This document shows, piece by piece, positions 6,935 to 8,085 of a stretch of 8,085 nucleotides of DNA (position 1 is its first letter; each line of letters opens with the position of its first letter). Position numbers and translations under genes: made by a program. The stretch comes from an uncultured Bacteroidales bacterium (GTDB lineage: Bacteria > Bacteroidota > Bacteroidia > Bacteroidales > F082), in contig CALFIT010000259.1 of NCBI GenBank assembly GCA_937877465.1, forward strand, positions 1 to 8,085. Reading direction: 5' to 3'. The notes under the pieces were generated by a model, which was given only the letters and a program-made list of their open reading frames with translations, did no database searches and was not told the origin of the DNA.

Positions 6935-7921
6935 TTAATCGATACCGGCAAGCGACAAGCCTTTGTTCACGCCAGCCTTGATGCCATAGTGGAGGTTATT
7001 GTTCCCAGTGTAATCGAACACATAAGGCTCAGCATTACCTAAAACATACACCTTTACCTTGAAACCATATTTCAAAGCACCCGGACGCAAGCCGATGAAG
7101 AAGTGGGTCTCAGAGGTTTCGTTCAATTTAACGCCTTCGCCGCAGTCAAGGGTGATGGTATTGCCTTCGCCTTGGGTCGTGTAGCCCAAAGTATTGGCAT
7201 ATTCAGCCCAAGCCGTTCCGAAGGCAGCGTTATACGGGTCGTCGGAGGCAATGAATTGATTCTGCAAAGTGGTGAACGTATTCATGTTCACTTCATGCAG
7301 TTTCATTCCAACCGTGCCGCTCAAGTTGAATCTGGCATCTTCAACCACGATACTGGTCACCGAACCCGCACCTGTCAACTTCAGCCTCAAGTTGCCGAAG
7401 ATGTGCTTTAAGGTAAAGGTGCCTCCCAATTTGGAGAGGTTGCAAGCCAAAGCCATCGATTCAGGGTCGACCGTGACATTGTCATCAATAACCGTGTAAG
7501 TTTGGGTTGCGCTCACATTAAAGTATTGGTAGTTGCCGCTTTCCTTATCCCAATTGCCAAGTTTGGAAACGGGATAGAACACAAAGTAACCGTCTTTCTT
7601 GGCCGAAAGCTTGTCGCCCGAGGCATAAGTGAAGGATGCCAAAGTCTGCCCCTCGGCACTTGCCGTGGTTTGATAGATAGCCATCTCGGAATTGGCAGGC
7701 GTTACTGCATCAAGGTTATAGATGGCAACTTGGTCGTTGGCGTTCCACTTGAACTTGTTGACAGTAAAATCCACATATGCCCTGCCATCCACTTCGTCCT
7801 CAAACTGAGGAAGACCGATGGTATAGCCTTTCGAATCGTCGTCTTTCTTGCACGAACCCATCAAGAATGCCAAAGCACCCAATGCACAGACCGCGAAGAA
7901 CAATTTGCTCGTCTTTTTCAT
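6935..7921 (-). CDS. Fimbrillin-like surface lipoprotein
   Basis: The 328-residue product begins with a lipoprotein signal peptide (MKKTSKLFFAVCALGALAFL) and lipobox LMGSC with Cys at 24. Cys is followed by KKDDD, which resembles the lipoprotein export signal that sends Bacteroidetes lipoproteins to the outer surface. The mature part has marks of the fimbrillin superfamily (FimA/Mfa1-like and minor variants): FKWNANDQVAIYNL at about 57-70, GYFVFYPVSKLG at about 111-122, LKHIFGNLRLKLTG at about 171-184, and a final strand block with YGIKAGVNKGLSL at about 312-324. Such proteins are pilus subunits or stand-alone surface adhesins; no polymerisation or anchor partner is visible here. It lies 46 nt after a 38-residue small ORF and is probably in one transcript with it. 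Base composition looks more AT-rich than the envelope operon. The ATG start fits the signal peptide, preceded by an A-rich leader rather than a Shine-Dalgarno sequence. The assignment is by motif pattern, not by search. Confidence 0.75.
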   Translation of the reverse strand: MKKTSKLFFAVCALGALAFLMGSCKKDDDSKGYTIGLPQFEDEVDGRAYVDFTVNKFKWNANDQVAIYNLDAVTPANSEMAIYQTTASAEGQTLASFTYASGDKLSAKKDGYFVFYPVSKLGNWDKESGNYQYFNVSATQTYTVIDDNVTVDPESMALACNLSKLGGTFTLKHIFGNLRLKLTGAGSVTSIVVEDARFNLSGTVGMKLHEVNMNTFTTLQNQFIASDDPYNAAFGTAWAEYANTLGYTTQGEGNTITLDCGEGVKLNETSETHFFIGLRPGALKYGFKVKVYVLGNAEPYVFDYTGNNNLHYGIKAGVNKGLSLAGID

Positions 7922-7944
7922 CTTTTTTTCTTTTTATTTCAGTT

Positions 7945-7965
7945 TAACTTATTTCATGAAAGTTA
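7945..7965 (-). other. Inverted repeat between small ORF and lipoprotein gene
   Basis: TAACTT and AAGTTA form a perfect 6-bp inverted repeat around a 9-nt spacer. The spacer overlaps the palindrome TTTCATGAAA (7952-7961). It lies 2 nt after the small-ORF stop and has no T tract, so it is not a usual terminator. It could stabilise or process the transcript or bind a dimeric regulator. Confidence 0.35.
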
Positions 7966-7967
7966 GG

Positions 7968-8084
7968 TTACTGTTCCTCACCTCCATAGCCTTCACCACC
8001 ACCGGCTGTAGGACTCTCCATCAGGACGCTGGTCATTTGCATTTCGATCACTTCAGCCTTGGGGGCTTCGTACATTTTGTTCAT
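7968..8084 (-). CDS. Small uncharacterised protein (38 aa) upstream of fimbrillin-like lipoprotein
   Basis: The complement from ATG at 8084-8082 to TAA at 7970-7968 gives 38 residues. The N-terminal half is MNKMYEAPKAEVIEMQM, the middle TSVLMESPTAG, and the tail is rich in glycine and acidic residues (GGGEGYGGEEQ). It has no signal peptide or membrane segment. The layout, a YxxPKxEVIEM start, a short hydrophobic patch and a Gly/acidic tail, reminds me of small hypothetical proteins common in Bacteroidales next to fimbrillin or surface-lipoprotein genes; I know of no assigned function. The start is one base from the window edge, so a longer protein with an upstream start cannot be excluded, though the N-terminal motif suggests this is the true beginning. 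A second in-frame ATG lies at codon 4. Confidence 0.6.
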   Translation of the reverse strand: MNKMYEAPKAEVIEMQMTSVLMESPTAGGGEGYGGEEQ

Positions 8085-8085
8085 C

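Overview
The window looks like a chromosomal segment of a Bacteroidales bacterium (Bacteroides/Prevotella/Muribaculaceae-like; the genus cannot be fixed by eye). The evidence is an LptC, CNNM/CorC-type and PpiD gene neighbourhood typical of this order, Bacteroidetes-type promoters (-33 TTTG/TTG and -7 TAnnTTTG) instead of E. coli -35/-10 boxes, no convincing Shine-Dalgarno sequences, a tRNA gene without an encoded CCA, and a fimbrillin-like lipoprotein whose mature N-terminus (Cys-Lys-Lys-Asp-Asp-Asp) resembles the Bacteroidetes surface-export signal.

Layout: every protein gene is on the minus strand. Read in the direction of transcription, from high to low coordinates, there are two blocks. 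The first is an accessory-looking pair at the right edge: a 38-residue small ORF (8084-7968) and a 328-residue fimbrillin-like lipoprotein (7921-6935), closed by a strong hairpin/poly-T terminator. Next comes a single tRNA-Phe(GAA) on the plus strand (6725-6797) with its own promoter and terminator. The second block is a cell-envelope cluster: an outer-membrane beta-barrel (6510-5224), a secreted TPR protein (5148-3697), LptC (3696-3136, TTG start), a CNNM/CorC-type membrane protein with CBS domains (3132-1846), then after a weak terminator and a new promoter a PpiD/SurA-like periplasmic chaperone (1693 to the left edge, cut off).

How the genes work together: LptC carries lipopolysaccharide across the periplasm and PpiD-type proteins assist folding of exported and outer-membrane proteins. 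The barrel and TPR proteins have no assigned function that I can name, but their position makes a role in envelope biogenesis the natural hypothesis. The TPR, lptC and CNNM genes are packed with 0 and 3 nt between them and must share a transcript; the barrel gene 75 nt upstream may be cotranscribed with them.

I did not find a mobile element, CRISPR array, phage gene or clearly new multi-gene system. The least explained items are the 38-residue small ORF next to the fimbrillin-like lipoprotein, an exact 15-nt sequence shared by the two predicted promoters of the envelope cluster, the in-frame TAA/TTG junction of the TPR and lptC genes, and a T-stem mismatch in the tRNA. The long plus-strand ORFs lying opposite the envelope genes are compositional shadows.
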